A stretch of 47,380 nucleotides of DNA from Candidatus Krumholzibacteriia bacterium (lineage in GTDB: Bacteria > Krumholzibacteriota > Krumholzibacteriia > JAJRXK01), in assembly GCA_035268685.1 (NCBI GenBank), contig DATFKK010000134.1:1-47380 (forward strand), given 5' to 3'. The position numbers were made by a program, and so were the translations under genes. Under the pieces are notes generated by a model. That model saw nothing but the letters and a program-made list of their open reading frames with translations. It made no database searches and was not told the DNA's origin. The stretch's first letter is position 1; every line of letters starts with the position of its first letter. Shown one piece after another: positions 8,218-17,942 of this stretch.

Positions 8218-8694
8218 ATGACGGCACGCAAGCTGGCCGACGAGATCCGCATGACGAAACCGTTCCGGCTCCCGGAACTCGAGGCCTACCTGAATCTCGC
8301 GCGCACCTACGACCAGCTCCACGGCGAGTTCAACGAACTGTTCCGCGAGTACGGTCTCACGCAACAGCAGTACAACGTGCTCCGCATCCTGCGCGGTGCG
8401 GGGGAGGAGGGCCTGCCCAGCCTCGAGGTGGCGCACCGCATGGTCACCCGCGTGCCCGACGTCACGCGCCTCGTCGACCGGATGGAGCGCTCCGACCTGG
8501 TCACGCGTCAGCGCTGCGACCGGGATCGTCGGGTCGTCCGGATCCGACTCACCGCGAAGGGCCGGGACCTGGCCGATCGCCTCGAAGGGCCCACCGACGC
8601 GTTCCACCGCGAGCAGCTCGGGCATCTGAGCGGCGAGGAGCTCGATACGCTCAATCGTCTGCTCGAGAAGATCCGCGCTCGTCCGGACCGGTGA
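8218..8694 (+). CDS. MarR-family transcriptional regulator
   Basis: This 158-residue winged-helix regulator shows typical MarR blocks: LTQQQYNVLRILRGAG before the first DNA-binding helices, RVPDVTRLVDRMERSDLVTR at the recognition helix, and the wing RDRRVVRIRLTAKGRDLADR. The ATG at 8218 follows GGGAG at a slightly long spacing. An upstream GTG-containing extension would overlap the palindromic operator, so it was rejected. It is transcribed divergently from znuA. AdcR, a MarR-family protein, controls zinc uptake in streptococci. I do not see the AdcR zinc ligands clearly enough to claim equivalence, so control of znuABC is inference. Its 3' end overlaps the convergent AstE-like gene by 44 bp. 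Confidence 0.88.
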   Translation: MTARKLADEIRMTKPFRLPELEAYLNLARTYDQLHGEFNELFREYGLTQQQYNVLRILRGAGEEGLPSLEVAHRMVTRVPDVTRLVDRMERSDLVTRQRCDRDRRVVRIRLTAKGRDLADRLEGPTDAFHREQLGHLSGEELDTLNRLLEKIRARPDR

Positions 8695-9732
8695 CGGGGG
8701 GGTTCTCGCCGGCATAGGACGCCGGGTCGGTCGGCCCGTCGTACTCGGGCATCAACCCCGCCACACGTTCGGCCATGTCCCCCGGCTGCGTCGGGCGCGC
8801 GATGTGGTACAGCCCGTCGCCCTCGTTGACCAGAGGGCTCGTCACCGCGCCGATGACCAGACCGTCGTAGGGCGCGACCACCGCCTCGTCGGTCTCGCCC
8901 ATGGGATCGCCGATCACGGCGAGCCGATCTCCTTCACGGACCCATTGCCCCAGTTGGAGACCCTCGCGCAGGATCCCGCTCTCGGGAGCGCGCACCCAAC
9001 CGCTCTCGCGCGCCTGGACGGGACCGGCGCCCCGCGTACGGGAACGCCGGCGGAGCATCCCGATCGCCTCCATCACGCGCAACACCCCGCGCACACCGGT
9101 GCGGATGGCGATCTCGTTGAAGCGGAGCGCCTCGCCGCCCTCGTACAGGAGCACGGGGGTGTTCCGTTCCTGGCACCACTCCCGCAGCGAACCGTCGCGC
9201 AGATCGCTGTGCAGCACGAGCGGCGCGCCGAAGGCCAGCGCCAGCTCCCGATTCGCCGCCTCGTCGAGCGTGGTCCGGACCTGGGGCAGGTTGCTGCGCT
9301 GGAGAGCCCCGGTGTGCAGATCGATCCCGTAGTCGGCCCGCTCGACGATCTCGTCGAGGAACAGGTACGCCATACGCGCGGCCAGCGAACCCTTGTCCGA
9401 TCCGGGGAACGAGCGGTTGAGATCGCGGCGATCGGGCAGATAGCGGGACCGATTGACGAATCCGAAGACGTTGACCACCGGCACGGCGAGCAGTGTTCCG
9501 CGCATGGAGCGCAGACGACTGCTCTTCAGCAGGCGTCGGACGATCTCGACACCATTGAGTTCGTCGCCGTGCACGGCGGCGGACACGAACAGGGTGGGAC
9601 CGTCGCGATGCCCACGGATCACGTGTACCGGCATGGTGAGCGGTGTGTCGGTGACCAGGCGGCCCACGTCGAGTTCGATCGTCCGCCTCTGCCCGCGAAC
9701 GACCTCGACCCCTCCGACCTCGAAATCCGGCC

Positions 9733-9736
<4 letters not shown>
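8651..9736 (-). CDS. AstE/aspartoacylase-family zinc deacylase
   Basis: This 361-residue member of the succinylglutamate desuccinylase/aspartoacylase family has an M14-like zinc hydrolase fold. The zinc ligands are visible as [10 protein letters not shown] (His, Glu) and GIDLHTG (His). The [11 protein letters not shown] segment corresponds to the substrate-binding Arg-Asn region. A C-terminal beta domain with [18 protein letters not shown] resembles the biotinyl-lipoyl-like tail of these proteins. The TTG start at 9736 overlaps the rimK stop (TTGA). The 57 codons further upstream are the rimK gene read in another frame. Genes of this family are often linked to rimK-like ligases, suggesting removal or recycling of an amino-acyl or glutamyl modification. 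The exact substrate is unknown. Confidence 0.88.
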
Positions 9737-10634
<898 letters not shown>

Positions 10635-10638
<4 letters not shown>

Positions 10639-11114
10639 ACTTCGTCTTCCTCGGGATCCGCGGGCAGCCCCTGCCGGAACGAAGCAGAGGGATCGACCCA
10701 GACTCGATGGCGCATGGCGGTCCGGCCGAGCAACATACGATAGCCCATGGTGGACCGGTCGGTGAGGTTCAACTCGATCGGCCAGACATGATGGCCGAGG
10801 TGCAAGCGGGCCCGGATGACGAGCCGGGTCTCCTTGAAGCCGCCCGAGTTCGTGACGTCGCGCTCGCCGAGCACGCGTGCTTCGCACCACACCTCGGACT
10901 CGTCGTCGCCCCGCACGGGGTGCACGCCGAAGCGTACCCGCTCGTGGCCCTCCTCCTCGTAGGTCTCGATCGAGAACGCGTGCAACGAAGAGGTCCGGGC
11001 TCCGGTGTCGACCTTGCAGTCGATCCGATCGAGACCGAGCCCCGGCAACGCGACGTGTTCACGCCAACCGACGACGATCGGCTCTGCCAACTCGAAACGG
11101 CGACGAGCATTCAT
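10635..11114 (-). CDS. rimB: RimB-type ATP-dependent zinc protease (retropepsin-like)
   Basis: This protein of about 159 residues belongs to the 'ATP-dependent zinc protease' family (DUF785), found next to rimK. It has the aspartic-protease-like motif [13 protein letters not shown], a central block ending [22 protein letters not shown], and typical length. A GTG three codons upstream (11123) is an alternative start, and neither has a strong ribosome site. In Pseudomonas the RimB protein works with RimK in control of S6 glutamylation and can cleave the added glutamates. The same is plausible here. It is the first gene of the rimB-rimK-astE-like unit. Confidence 0.88.
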
Positions 11115-11180
11115 GGGACTCACGGTGGGTGCACGCGGCGGATGGAGATCCGAGGAGCCTGCGACAATCTCCGGGACGCG

Positions 11181-12626
11181 TCAATCCGGCGTCGGACCTT
11201 CGTCCTCGGCCAGCGCCCGAGCGGCCGCTCGTTTGATGGCCCGCCGAACGAACAGCAGGACCGCGAATCCCGCCACGACGATCACCACCAGGGGAACCCG
11301 ACCGCCGCCCGGCAGCGGATTGTCGGGCAGGTCTTCGGTGATCCGGTGGTCCACACCCGCGGCCAGGAGGCCGGGGTCGTGGATCCGGCCCGCGCGGACG
11401 ACGGACTCCGTTCGGCGCAGGGCCGTGGCTTCGCCGATCGGCGAAGCGGGCAACACCACGTAGTCGGCCGCGTCACCGGGCTCGAATCCCGACTCGACAC
11501 CGAGAACGGCGGCGGCGTCGACGGTGACGGCCCGCAGTGCGTCCCAGGGATCGATCCCCGCCTCGATCCAGGCCTCGACCTCACGCACCAGAGTGAAACC
11601 GAGTGCGGTTCCCATCGCTCCTGCACCGCTGCCCGCACGTAAGCGCACGCCGCTGTCATCGAGCGCCCGCAGGGTCTCGTAGGCCTGCTGCCGACGGGCA
11701 TCGACCTCGGCGAGACGGGTCTGCGGAACGCGGACACGAGCGTAGTCGTCGCGCATGGTGTCGGGCAGGACGCGCGCCAGTAGCGGATCGTCCCGCAGTT
11801 CGGGGGTGCTCACCAGTGCGGCCAGTTCCAGGCCCACCGTGAGCTGTGGGGTCCACACCAGCTCGGAGCCGAGTTCGGCCACACGCGCACGTAGGGTGGC
11901 GGGCATGGGGCCGTCGGGGAGCCGTACCAGCCAGCGAACCCCTCGCTCGAGTGCGAGTTCGGCGTCGCCCCAGCCACCGACCTCGACCACGACCGGGGCC
12001 CCGGACCCGGCGGCAGTGTCGAGGATCGCCGACACGCTCTCCGGCGACAGCCGCTGCGAACGGCTGCGGTCCAGGATCACCTGCACCGGCCGTGTCCCGG
12101 TCCGCCGTACCACCGACCGCGCCTGTTCCGGCCCACCGACCGTGCGCACCGACGGGAAGTCACTCCCCGACCCTCCGGGCGCGACCAGCAGGGGAGCCCC
12201 GGCGAGCCAACGCGCACCGTCGTCACCGGTACGATCAGACGTGGCGAACACGTCGAGGACCGCCACGGTCCCGGCGGCGAGCGCCAGCCGTGACGCCGCT
12301 GCTACCCCGAGCGAGTCCCGGTGGCCCGGCGACCGCTGCACGTCGCCGTAGACGCGCAGGTCCACCAGGCCGGGCAGCACGTACGCCCCCTCGAGGTCGA
12401 TCGCCCTTGCGGCGAAGGCCGCTTCCGGCAGATCGTTGCCGTCGGGCATCCCCCGAGCGCGGAGCACGCCGCCGTCGATCCACAGCGACGCCGGCACGAT
12501 CGACCGCGTTTCGACGTCGACGCAGCGCGCGTCGAGCAGGCGCAGATCCTGGGCGCCGGCCGAGGGGACCACCGCGGTCAGCCCCAGGACGACGAAGGCG
12601 GGAATCAGGAGCCGGACCGTGATCAC
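11181..12626 (-). CDS. Exported amidohydrolase-like protein lacking the metal-binding HxH motif
   Basis: The protein has 481 residues. It has an N-terminal signal peptide (to about ...VVPSAGAQ), an amidohydrolase/dihydroorotase-like beta-barrel, and a C-terminal membrane segment (VPLVVIVVAGFAVLLFV, about 446-462) with a basic tail. It opens like imidazolonepropionase-type proteins (a short composite beta domain, then AYVLPGLVDLR). Where active enzymes have D-x-H-x-H, this one reads LVDLRVYGD, so the first two metal ligands are absent. Later metal-ligand positions are also not evident. It may be a non-catalytic binding protein in the periplasm. The GTG start at 12626 lacks a strong ribosome site. 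It is divergent from an outer-membrane barrel gene. Confidence 0.7.
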   Translation of the reverse strand: MITVRLLIPAFVVLGLTAVVPSAGAQDLRLLDARCVDVETRSIVPASLWIDGGVLRARGMPDGNDLPEAAFAARAIDLEGAYVLPGLVDLRVYGDVQRSPGHRDSLGVAAASRLALAAGTVAVLDVFATSDRTGDDGARWLAGAPLLVAPGGSGSDFPSVRTVGGPEQARSVVRRTGTRPVQVILDRSRSQRLSPESVSAILDTAAGSGAPVVVEVGGWGDAELALERGVRWLVRLPDGPMPATLRARVAELGSELVWTPQLTVGLELAALVSTPELRDDPLLARVLPDTMRDDYARVRVPQTRLAEVDARRQQAYETLRALDDSGVRLRAGSGAGAMGTALGFTLVREVEAWIEAGIDPWDALRAVTVDAAAVLGVESGFEPGDAADYVVLPASPIGEATALRRTESVVRAGRIHDPGLLAAGVDHRITEDLPDNPLPGGGRVPLVVIVVAGFAVLLFVRRAIKRAAARALAEDEGPTPD

Positions 12627-12769
12627 TCGATGAACTCTCGGTTAAGGTTCGATTCCGGGGATGCCACAGATAGGCGACGGCAGCACCATGTGGCAACATG
12701 TCGGGTCGACCGCCGCCACGGGCGCGGTCCCCGCGAGCTCCGATTCCGTCCGCCGAGGATCCGAGACGA

Positions 12770-13720
12770 ATGCGCCATCATCGCCTCTCGTGGCCCTGGA
12801 CGGGTGCCCTCGCGATCGCGTGCGTGTGCCTGCCCGTCGCGTCGAGCGCCCAGCTGGCCGTGAACCTGTCGAACTACGACGCCGAGAACGCGATCGGCTA
12901 CACCGCCCCCGTCCGCAGCGCGCTGGTCGCCGGACTGGGCAACGGGCTGTTCGCGACCGGGCTCGTACGAACCGAGCAGACCTTCGTGGCCCGGGCCTCG
13001 GTCCAGTACCTGCGCATCTCCTTCCGCGACGAGGATCGTGAATTCCGCGCCCGCGGCCCGCTCGGCCTGCCAGCCCAGCTGCCGGCGCAACAGGACGGCT
13101 TCGGAGCCAAGACACCGCTGCCCGTGGAGCGCGACGCGCCGTCGATCGTGGGCTCGACCGAATCGGTCGAGATGGTCGTCGACCTCGCGACGACGGAACA
13201 GGCCGTGCGCCTGCCCGGGGGCTTCGATCTCGACGGACTGGCGGTGACGGCTCCGCAGCTCACGTTGGGCTACCGCGGCCACGAGGCGGTCGTCCGTTTC
13301 TCCGACGTGAACTCGGGCACGGCCGAACTGGGCGACCTGCGGATCTTCGGCCTGGGCCTGCGCAGTGACGTGACCCGGTACCTCGACGAGGACCTGCCGG
13401 TCAGGGTCGCCTTCATGGGCGCCTACCAATCCGTGGAGTTCGCCGACGGACTCATGGACGCCACGCTGTGGACCGCGGGTCTGCAGGTCGGTCGCCGATT
13501 CGGCCGCGGCGAGGTCTACTCGGCGGTGACCTTCGACACCATCGACTTCGGACTCGACTACGAGGGACCCGACGGCGGTCGCGTCGACGCCAGCGAGACC
13601 GAGTCGCGGCCGCGCGTCACGCTGGGTGGCGGGGTCGCCCTGCCGCTGGCGCACTTGAACGCCGAACTCAGCTTCAACGACTTCTTCAGCGTGGCGGTGG
13701 GCGTCGCGCTGGGCCTGTGA
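12770..13720 (+). CDS. Outer-membrane beta-barrel protein (DUF6588-like)
   Basis: This 316-residue exported protein has a signal peptide (MRHHRLSWPWTGALAIACVC, cleaved near SSAQ). The rest is dominated by alternating-hydrophobic strands typical of outer-membrane barrels. It includes AELGDLRIFGLGLRSDVTRY and a terminal strand ending VAVGVALGL. The arrangement resembles the DUF6588 family ('GLG.K.....Y' and paired strands), but I recall this from pattern only. The ATG at 12770 fits the signal peptide, and 24 upstream codons in the same frame are basic and not signal-like. Two further exported-protein genes follow on the same strand with short gaps (31 and 61 bp). The function is unknown. Confidence 0.7.
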   Translation: MRHHRLSWPWTGALAIACVCLPVASSAQLAVNLSNYDAENAIGYTAPVRSALVAGLGNGLFATGLVRTEQTFVARASVQYLRISFRDEDREFRARGPLGLPAQLPAQQDGFGAKTPLPVERDAPSIVGSTESVEMVVDLATTEQAVRLPGGFDLDGLAVTAPQLTLGYRGHEAVVRFSDVNSGTAELGDLRIFGLGLRSDVTRYLDEDLPVRVAFMGAYQSVEFADGLMDATLWTAGLQVGRRFGRGEVYSAVTFDTIDFGLDYEGPDGGRVDASETESRPRVTLGGGVALPLAHLNAELSFNDFFSVAVGVALGL

Positions 13721-13751
13721 TCCCGTGCCCTTCGCCGGAGCGAACGGAACC

Positions 13752-14414
13752 ATGTCGCGCAAGCCGCTCGTGATCCTCGCCGCCCTGTCGCTGAGCCTGC
13801 TGCTCCGCGCGGACTCGTGCACCACCGTCGACCGTTCGATCGACACCGTCGTGAACTTCCCGGTGGTCTTCGACATCGAGGTGGCGGGCAACACCGCACC
13901 CACCGACACGGTCGTCGTCACGCAGGACCTGTCGGCCGGGATCCTCGCCGCGCTCGAGGACATCGAAGGCCGGGGCGCCGATCCCGACACGTTGCTGTGG
14001 GTGGGGACGGCGGCGCGTTTCGTCCGCAGCGAAGGCTTCGACACCGAGCGTGAACTCCAGATCTGGGCGGGCGAGCCGGGAGCCGAGCAGTTCCTGTTGA
14101 CCACGAGGCAGGCGATTCCCGACAACCGTGCGGGCCGCCGCGCCATCGTCTTCGCCGGCGGTGGAACGACGTTCCCCGAAGAATTCATGCTCGAACTCCA
14201 GGCGCAGGGAGCCGCCGAGCTGAACCGGCTGACCGGTGCGGCCTTCGCCGAGTACGATTCCACCGGCGACATCTCCACCGATCGCGTGCTCTCGGTCAGT
14301 GCCCGCTGGCAGAACGAGCGCACCGTGGACGATCCCCCCGACGACTTCACCCTGCAGTTGCGCCTGAATTTCCAGGTCGTCCAGCGACGCGAGACCGAGG
14401 TGTACAACCCCTGA
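13752..14414 (+). CDS. Exported protein of unknown function
   Basis: This 220-residue protein has a signal peptide (MSRKPLVILAALSLSLLLRA) and a Cys shortly after (DSCTTVD), close to but not matching a lipobox. The rest alternates short beta-strand-like stretches (VVNFPVVFDIEVAG, DTVVVTQDL, RELQIWAGEPGAEQFLL). The C-terminal half contains FTLQLRLNFQVVQRRE, suggesting an all-beta periplasmic domain. I recognise no family. It lies 31 bp downstream of the outer-membrane barrel gene and upstream of the DUF1684 gene, all plus strand, so co-transcription is likely. The ATG at 13752 is the last start before the signal peptide. Confidence 0.6.
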   Translation: MSRKPLVILAALSLSLLLRADSCTTVDRSIDTVVNFPVVFDIEVAGNTAPTDTVVVTQDLSAGILAALEDIEGRGADPDTLLWVGTAARFVRSEGFDTERELQIWAGEPGAEQFLLTTRQAIPDNRAGRRAIVFAGGGTTFPEEFMLELQAQGAAELNRLTGAAFAEYDSTGDISTDRVLSVSARWQNERTVDDPPDDFTLQLRLNFQVVQRRETEVYNP

Positions 14415-14475
14415 TCGCGATGTGGTCCCGATCGCCGCCCTGGTCCCCGCGCGCCCGGGCACGTATGATGCGGCA

Positions 14476-15384
14476 ATGATCTGCGTCCCACCGAGAATTC
14501 CGCTGTCCCTGTCGATCGCCGTCGTGCTGCTGGCCGCCTCCGCCCCGGCGCCCGGTCAGGAACCCACCGGACGCGCCGAGACCGAGGCCTTCGTCGAACG
14601 CCGGCTCTCCTCGCTCACCCGCGACGACGGCTGGTTGTCGCTGGTCGGTCTCTTCGTCCTGAACCGACCGCAGCTCACGCTGGGCAGCGACCCGGAGTCG
14701 GATCTCGAATTGCCCGACCGTCATCCCGCTCGCGTGGGAACGCTTCTCGTGGGCGAGGACGGGGTCCGGTTCCGCGCGGCATCCGACGTCGAGGCACGGG
14801 TCGACGACCGCGCGATCGACGCGCTGCGTCTGGAATCCGACACCGAGGGCACCCCGACGGTCGTCGAGGTCGGCCCGCTGCTGTTCTACGTGATCGAGCG
14901 CAACGATCGTCCCTATCTGCGGGTGAAGGATCGCGAAGCGCCTCTGTTGCGCACCTTCGACGGCATCGAACGCTGGGACTACGATCCTGCCTACCGCGTC
15001 GAGGCGCGTTGGCTTCCCCACGCGGAGTCGCACGAACTGTTCGTGCCGGACGTCCTGGGCGGCGGGTCCGGGGTCGAGTGCCGGGGCGTGCTGGAGTTCG
15101 AACTGCAGGGCACGACGCTTCGGCTCGAGCCCACCGGCTACGGTGCCGAGAGGTGGTCGTTCATCTACGGAGACGCCACGAACGGGGTCGCGTCGTACGG
15201 GGGCGGTCGCTTCCTCTACTTCGACCCGCCGGGTCCCGACGGGCGGACGACCCTCGACTTCAACCAGTCCTACAATCCTCCGTGTGCCTTCACGCCCTAC
15301 TCCACGTGTCCGCTCCCCCCGCCGGACAACGTTCTCGACGTGGCCGTCCTCGCCGGTGAGAAGACGTGGGACGGATCGCATTGA
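14476..15384 (+). CDS. DUF1684-family exported protein
   Basis: This 302-residue protein has a signal peptide (MICVPPRIPLSLSIAVVLLAA, cut near PAPGQ) and the DUF1684 domain. Diagnostic blocks are DDGWLSLVGLFVL near the N-terminus, WDYDPAYRVEARWLP mid-protein, and the highly conserved C-terminal FNQSYNPPCAFTPYSTCPLP followed by PPDNVLDVAV.AGEK. The biochemical role of the family is not established. The ATG at 14476 is chosen because it begins the signal peptide. The stop (TGA, 15382-15384) overlaps a TTG start of the next gene, implying coupled translation. Confidence 0.88.
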   Translation: MICVPPRIPLSLSIAVVLLAASAPAPGQEPTGRAETEAFVERRLSSLTRDDGWLSLVGLFVLNRPQLTLGSDPESDLELPDRHPARVGTLLVGEDGVRFRAASDVEARVDDRAIDALRLESDTEGTPTVVEVGPLLFYVIERNDRPYLRVKDREAPLLRTFDGIERWDYDPAYRVEARWLPHAESHELFVPDVLGGGSGVECRGVLEFELQGTTLRLEPTGYGAERWSFIYGDATNGVASYGGGRFLYFDPPGPDGRTTLDFNQSYNPPCAFTPYSTCPLPPPDNVLDVAVLAGEKTWDGSH

Positions 15385-16862
15385 GCCCGCGCCGGCCCCG
15401 GCAGGCCGGCCCGTGGATCGCCCTGCTGCTCGTGCTCGCCGGTTGCCGCGGGGAAACACTCCGGGGCGGGATCGACACTCTCGACCCGGCGGACACGATC
15501 GTGGCCATCGGCGTGGTCGACCTGCGGCCCGGCGACGTCGACCCCGCGGTCCTGCCGGCCCTCGTGTCGGCCGCCGAGGACGCCGTCCACTGGACCGACG
15601 CACGGGCCTCGGGAACCGGAACGGCGGGAGCACTCGCCGTTCTCGACGGCCGTCCCGCCCTCGACCAGGTCCGGACGCCGCGAGACCCGGCCTCTGCCTG
15701 GGAGGACGCCGGTCGCCGCTTCGAGGTCCACGGGATCGCCCCCACCCTGCGCTCCGAACCCGAAGCCAGCCGCGCGCTGGGGGCGGATGTCGCGGTGGTC
15801 GGGAACGATCTCGCGTCCTTCGACCCCCCGCCCGACGGAGGGGTCCACGCGCTGCTCGTCGATCCCTTCGCCACCGGCACTCCACCGGGCCCGCCCGCTC
15901 CCGGAGCGTCGAGGGTCGAGGGGCTTCGCTGGATCGACACCGATCTCGTCGATCGGATCGACGCTCTGCGCGAGCGCGAAGGCGTCCACGTGCTCTTGTA
16001 CGGCATCGTGCGCTCGCCCGGCCGCACGCGCGCGGCTCCCTTCGGACCGGGCCGGAGCGACGACCCCGTCGCATCGCTCACGGTCCCGGTGCTCTGGTGG
16101 GAGCCTCGGACCGACGCGCGCGGCGCGCGCCTCGACACGCCGATCACCGCGCGTGATCCGGTGTCGACGATCCTCGGACGTGAACGCCGTTCCGCCGGGC
16201 AACGATGGGCCGTGTGGTTCAACGCCGGCGGGGGCGGCGTCGCCCTCGAGGTCGGTGAACGCGTCCTCGTCCACCGCGGACAGGGGCCCTTCGAACTCCG
16301 GGCGGTCGCCGACGGATCTGCCGAGGGCCCCGATCTGGCCGACGACGAGCCCTCCACGGCGACCGCTCTCGCAGATCGATTCGCCGAGATCCTCTTCGGG
16401 AGACGTCCTCGCGCGTGGATCGCCCTGCGGGGGAGCGAAGCCGTGGACTTCGTCGACCTCACCGTTCTCACCAGCGCCGCGGTCGAACCCTGGGCCCTCG
16501 AGGACATCGACACCGTCCGTGACGACCATCCCCGGATCCTGCGGTGCAACCTGGCCGCCGAGCCGCGGGCCGACGGCGTGGTCGTCGAGCTCGGTTGGCC
16601 CCCCGTCCCGGTCGAGGCCCGGATCACCGGCAGCCTGGACCAGGCCTCGTGGCTGGGCCCTCTGGTGCACCTGGGGCAAGAGGCGCGGATCTGGGGACGC
16701 TCGACCCTGCGGCTCGAGCCCTGGTCACGGGCGTTCTGGACGGCCAGCAGTGGGACCTGGCCCGAGGCGGCCGACTCGTGGTGGCGCGACGCGCCGGTCG
16801 GTCTGCACGCGATCGTGACCGGCGACCGGAACGCTCCGGCACCGGCCACCTGGGCCGACTAG
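15381..16862 (+). CDS. Large lipoprotein of unknown function
   Basis: This protein of about 493 residues has an N-terminal lipoprotein signal (PWIALLLVLAGC, lipobox L-A-G-C). I prefer the TTG at 15381, which overlaps the previous stop. A GTG at 15366 gives five more residues. The mature part carries no motif I can name with confidence. A stretch reading HVLLYGIVRSPGRTRAAPF then SLTVPVLWWEP faintly recalls the alkaline phosphatase/sulfatase fold, and the N-terminal part has a DTIVAIGVVDLRPGDVD segment, but no catalytic Ser/Cys motif is evident. It probably sits in the outer membrane facing the periplasm. Its TAG stop shares the CTAG at 16859-16862 with the convergent desaturase gene. Confidence 0.65.
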   Translation: MSPRRPRQAGPWIALLLVLAGCRGETLRGGIDTLDPADTIVAIGVVDLRPGDVDPAVLPALVSAAEDAVHWTDARASGTGTAGALAVLDGRPALDQVRTPRDPASAWEDAGRRFEVHGIAPTLRSEPEASRALGADVAVVGNDLASFDPPPDGGVHALLVDPFATGTPPGPPAPGASRVEGLRWIDTDLVDRIDALREREGVHVLLYGIVRSPGRTRAAPFGPGRSDDPVASLTVPVLWWEPRTDARGARLDTPITARDPVSTILGRERRSAGQRWAVWFNAGGGGVALEVGERVLVHRGQGPFELRAVADGSAEGPDLADDEPSTATALADRFAEILFGRRPRAWIALRGSEAVDFVDLTVLTSAAVEPWALEDIDTVRDDHPRILRCNLAAEPRADGVVVELGWPPVPVEARITGSLDQASWLGPLVHLGQEARIWGRSTLRLEPWSRAFWTASSGTWPEAADSWWRDAPVGLHAIVTGDRNAPAPATWAD

Positions 16863-17842
16863 GACGACCTCTCGGGTACGGCCTCCCGCACGTGCGCCGG
16901 CACCGGCCGCAGGTCCCAGATCAGACCGAGCTTGCTCATGACCCACAGTCCCCAGTACGTCGGGTCGTACTCGTACCAGAAGAAGCCCATGCGCGCGCTC
17001 GACGGATAGTGGTGATGGTTGTTGTGCCATCCCTCGCCGAGCGTGATCAACGCGAACAGCCAGTGATTGCGACTGTCGTCCTTCGTGGCGTAGCGGCGCG
17101 TGCCGAACGTGTGGGTGAGCGAGTTGATCGTGTAGGTGGTGTGGTAGAGCAGGAGCGTCGACACGAAGAAGCCCCACACGAGCATCTGCCCGCCGCTGGT
17201 GCCGAGCGACGGTGCCATGCGCTCCAACAGCGCCCCCAGGCCGAACATGCCCGCCCCGGCCACGATCCCCGGCAGTACGTGGAAACGGTCGAGGAAGCGC
17301 AATTCGGGATAGCGCGCCAACTCCTTCACCTTGTTCATGGCGGTCGGCTTGAACGGACCGCTCAGCACCCAACCCACGTGACTCCACCAGAATCCGTGCC
17401 GCACCGGCGAATGGACGTCCTCGGGCTCGTCACTGTACCGGTGGTGGTCCCGATGGTGCGCCGCCCACCACAGCGCGCCCTTCTGCACGGCCGTCCCACC
17501 CCAGAAGGCCATGATCGCCTGCATGACGCGAGAGGTCTTGAAGGCCCGGTGTGAGAAGTAGCGGTGGTAGAAGCCCGTGATCGCGAACATACGGACGAGC
17601 CAGAATCCGAAGGCCACCCAGGCCGCCACCGGGCTGAAGCCGACGACGAAGGCGAGCAGCGGAGTGAGATGCATCAACAGGAACGGCAGGCTGCGCATCC
17701 ACTGGATGGTCTCGCGCTTCTGGCCGCGGCGGAGCGTCACCCCGAAATGGCGGAACAGGGCGATCGCATTGCGCATGAACTCACCCCGCGTGCGCGCGGG
17801 CGTAGGGGGCTCGTGCTTGGGAGCGGTACTCACGGTCGTCAT
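16859..17842 (-). CDS. Acyl-CoA / acyl-lipid delta-9-type fatty acid desaturase
   Basis: This 327-residue integral membrane di-iron desaturase has all three histidine boxes intact: HRYFSH (about 93-98), HRDHHRYSD (about 130) and HNNHHHYPS (about 265-273). Between them are two pairs of hydrophobic segments, as in stearoyl-CoA desaturases. It inserts a double bond into a fatty acyl chain using oxygen and an electron donor, adjusting membrane fluidity. Because it uses oxygen, it implies at least microaerobic growth. The ATG at 17842 follows a GGGGGA stretch at moderate spacing. The gene stands alone, with a remnant of a membrane-protein gene just upstream. Confidence 0.93.
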   Translation of the reverse strand: MTTVSTAPKHEPPTPARTRGEFMRNAIALFRHFGVTLRRGQKRETIQWMRSLPFLLMHLTPLLAFVVGFSPVAAWVAFGFWLVRMFAITGFYHRYFSHRAFKTSRVMQAIMAFWGGTAVQKGALWWAAHHRDHHRYSDEPEDVHSPVRHGFWWSHVGWVLSGPFKPTAMNKVKELARYPELRFLDRFHVLPGIVAGAGMFGLGALLERMAPSLGTSGGQMLVWGFFVSTLLLYHTTYTINSLTHTFGTRRYATKDDSRNHWLFALITLGEGWHNNHHHYPSSARMGFFWYEYDPTYWGLWVMSKLGLIWDLRPVPAHVREAVPERSS

Positions 17843-17942
17843 CGATCGGCATCCCCCGAACGAAGTCCTCGGAACAGGCCCGGCGACTCGACACTTCGTC
17901 GCCGGACCGGGTACGGATGTGCACCGACACCGCGCCCCGCGA

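Noticed and set aside
12646-12660. tRNA T-arm-like sequence GGTTCGATTCC
   Set aside because: No D-arm, anticodon arm or acceptor stem can be built on either side, and it overlaps the amidohydrolase gene leader.
12623-14491. Long open frame on the minus strand opposite the outer-membrane barrel and exported protein genes
   Set aside because: Arg/Gly/Ser-rich translation without domains. The plus-strand genes have signal peptides and coherent folds, so this is a high-GC antisense frame.
14347-16849. Long minus-strand frames opposite the DUF1684 and lipoprotein genes
   Set aside because: Low-complexity Arg-rich translations. The plus strand carries the diagnostic DUF1684 motif and a lipobox.
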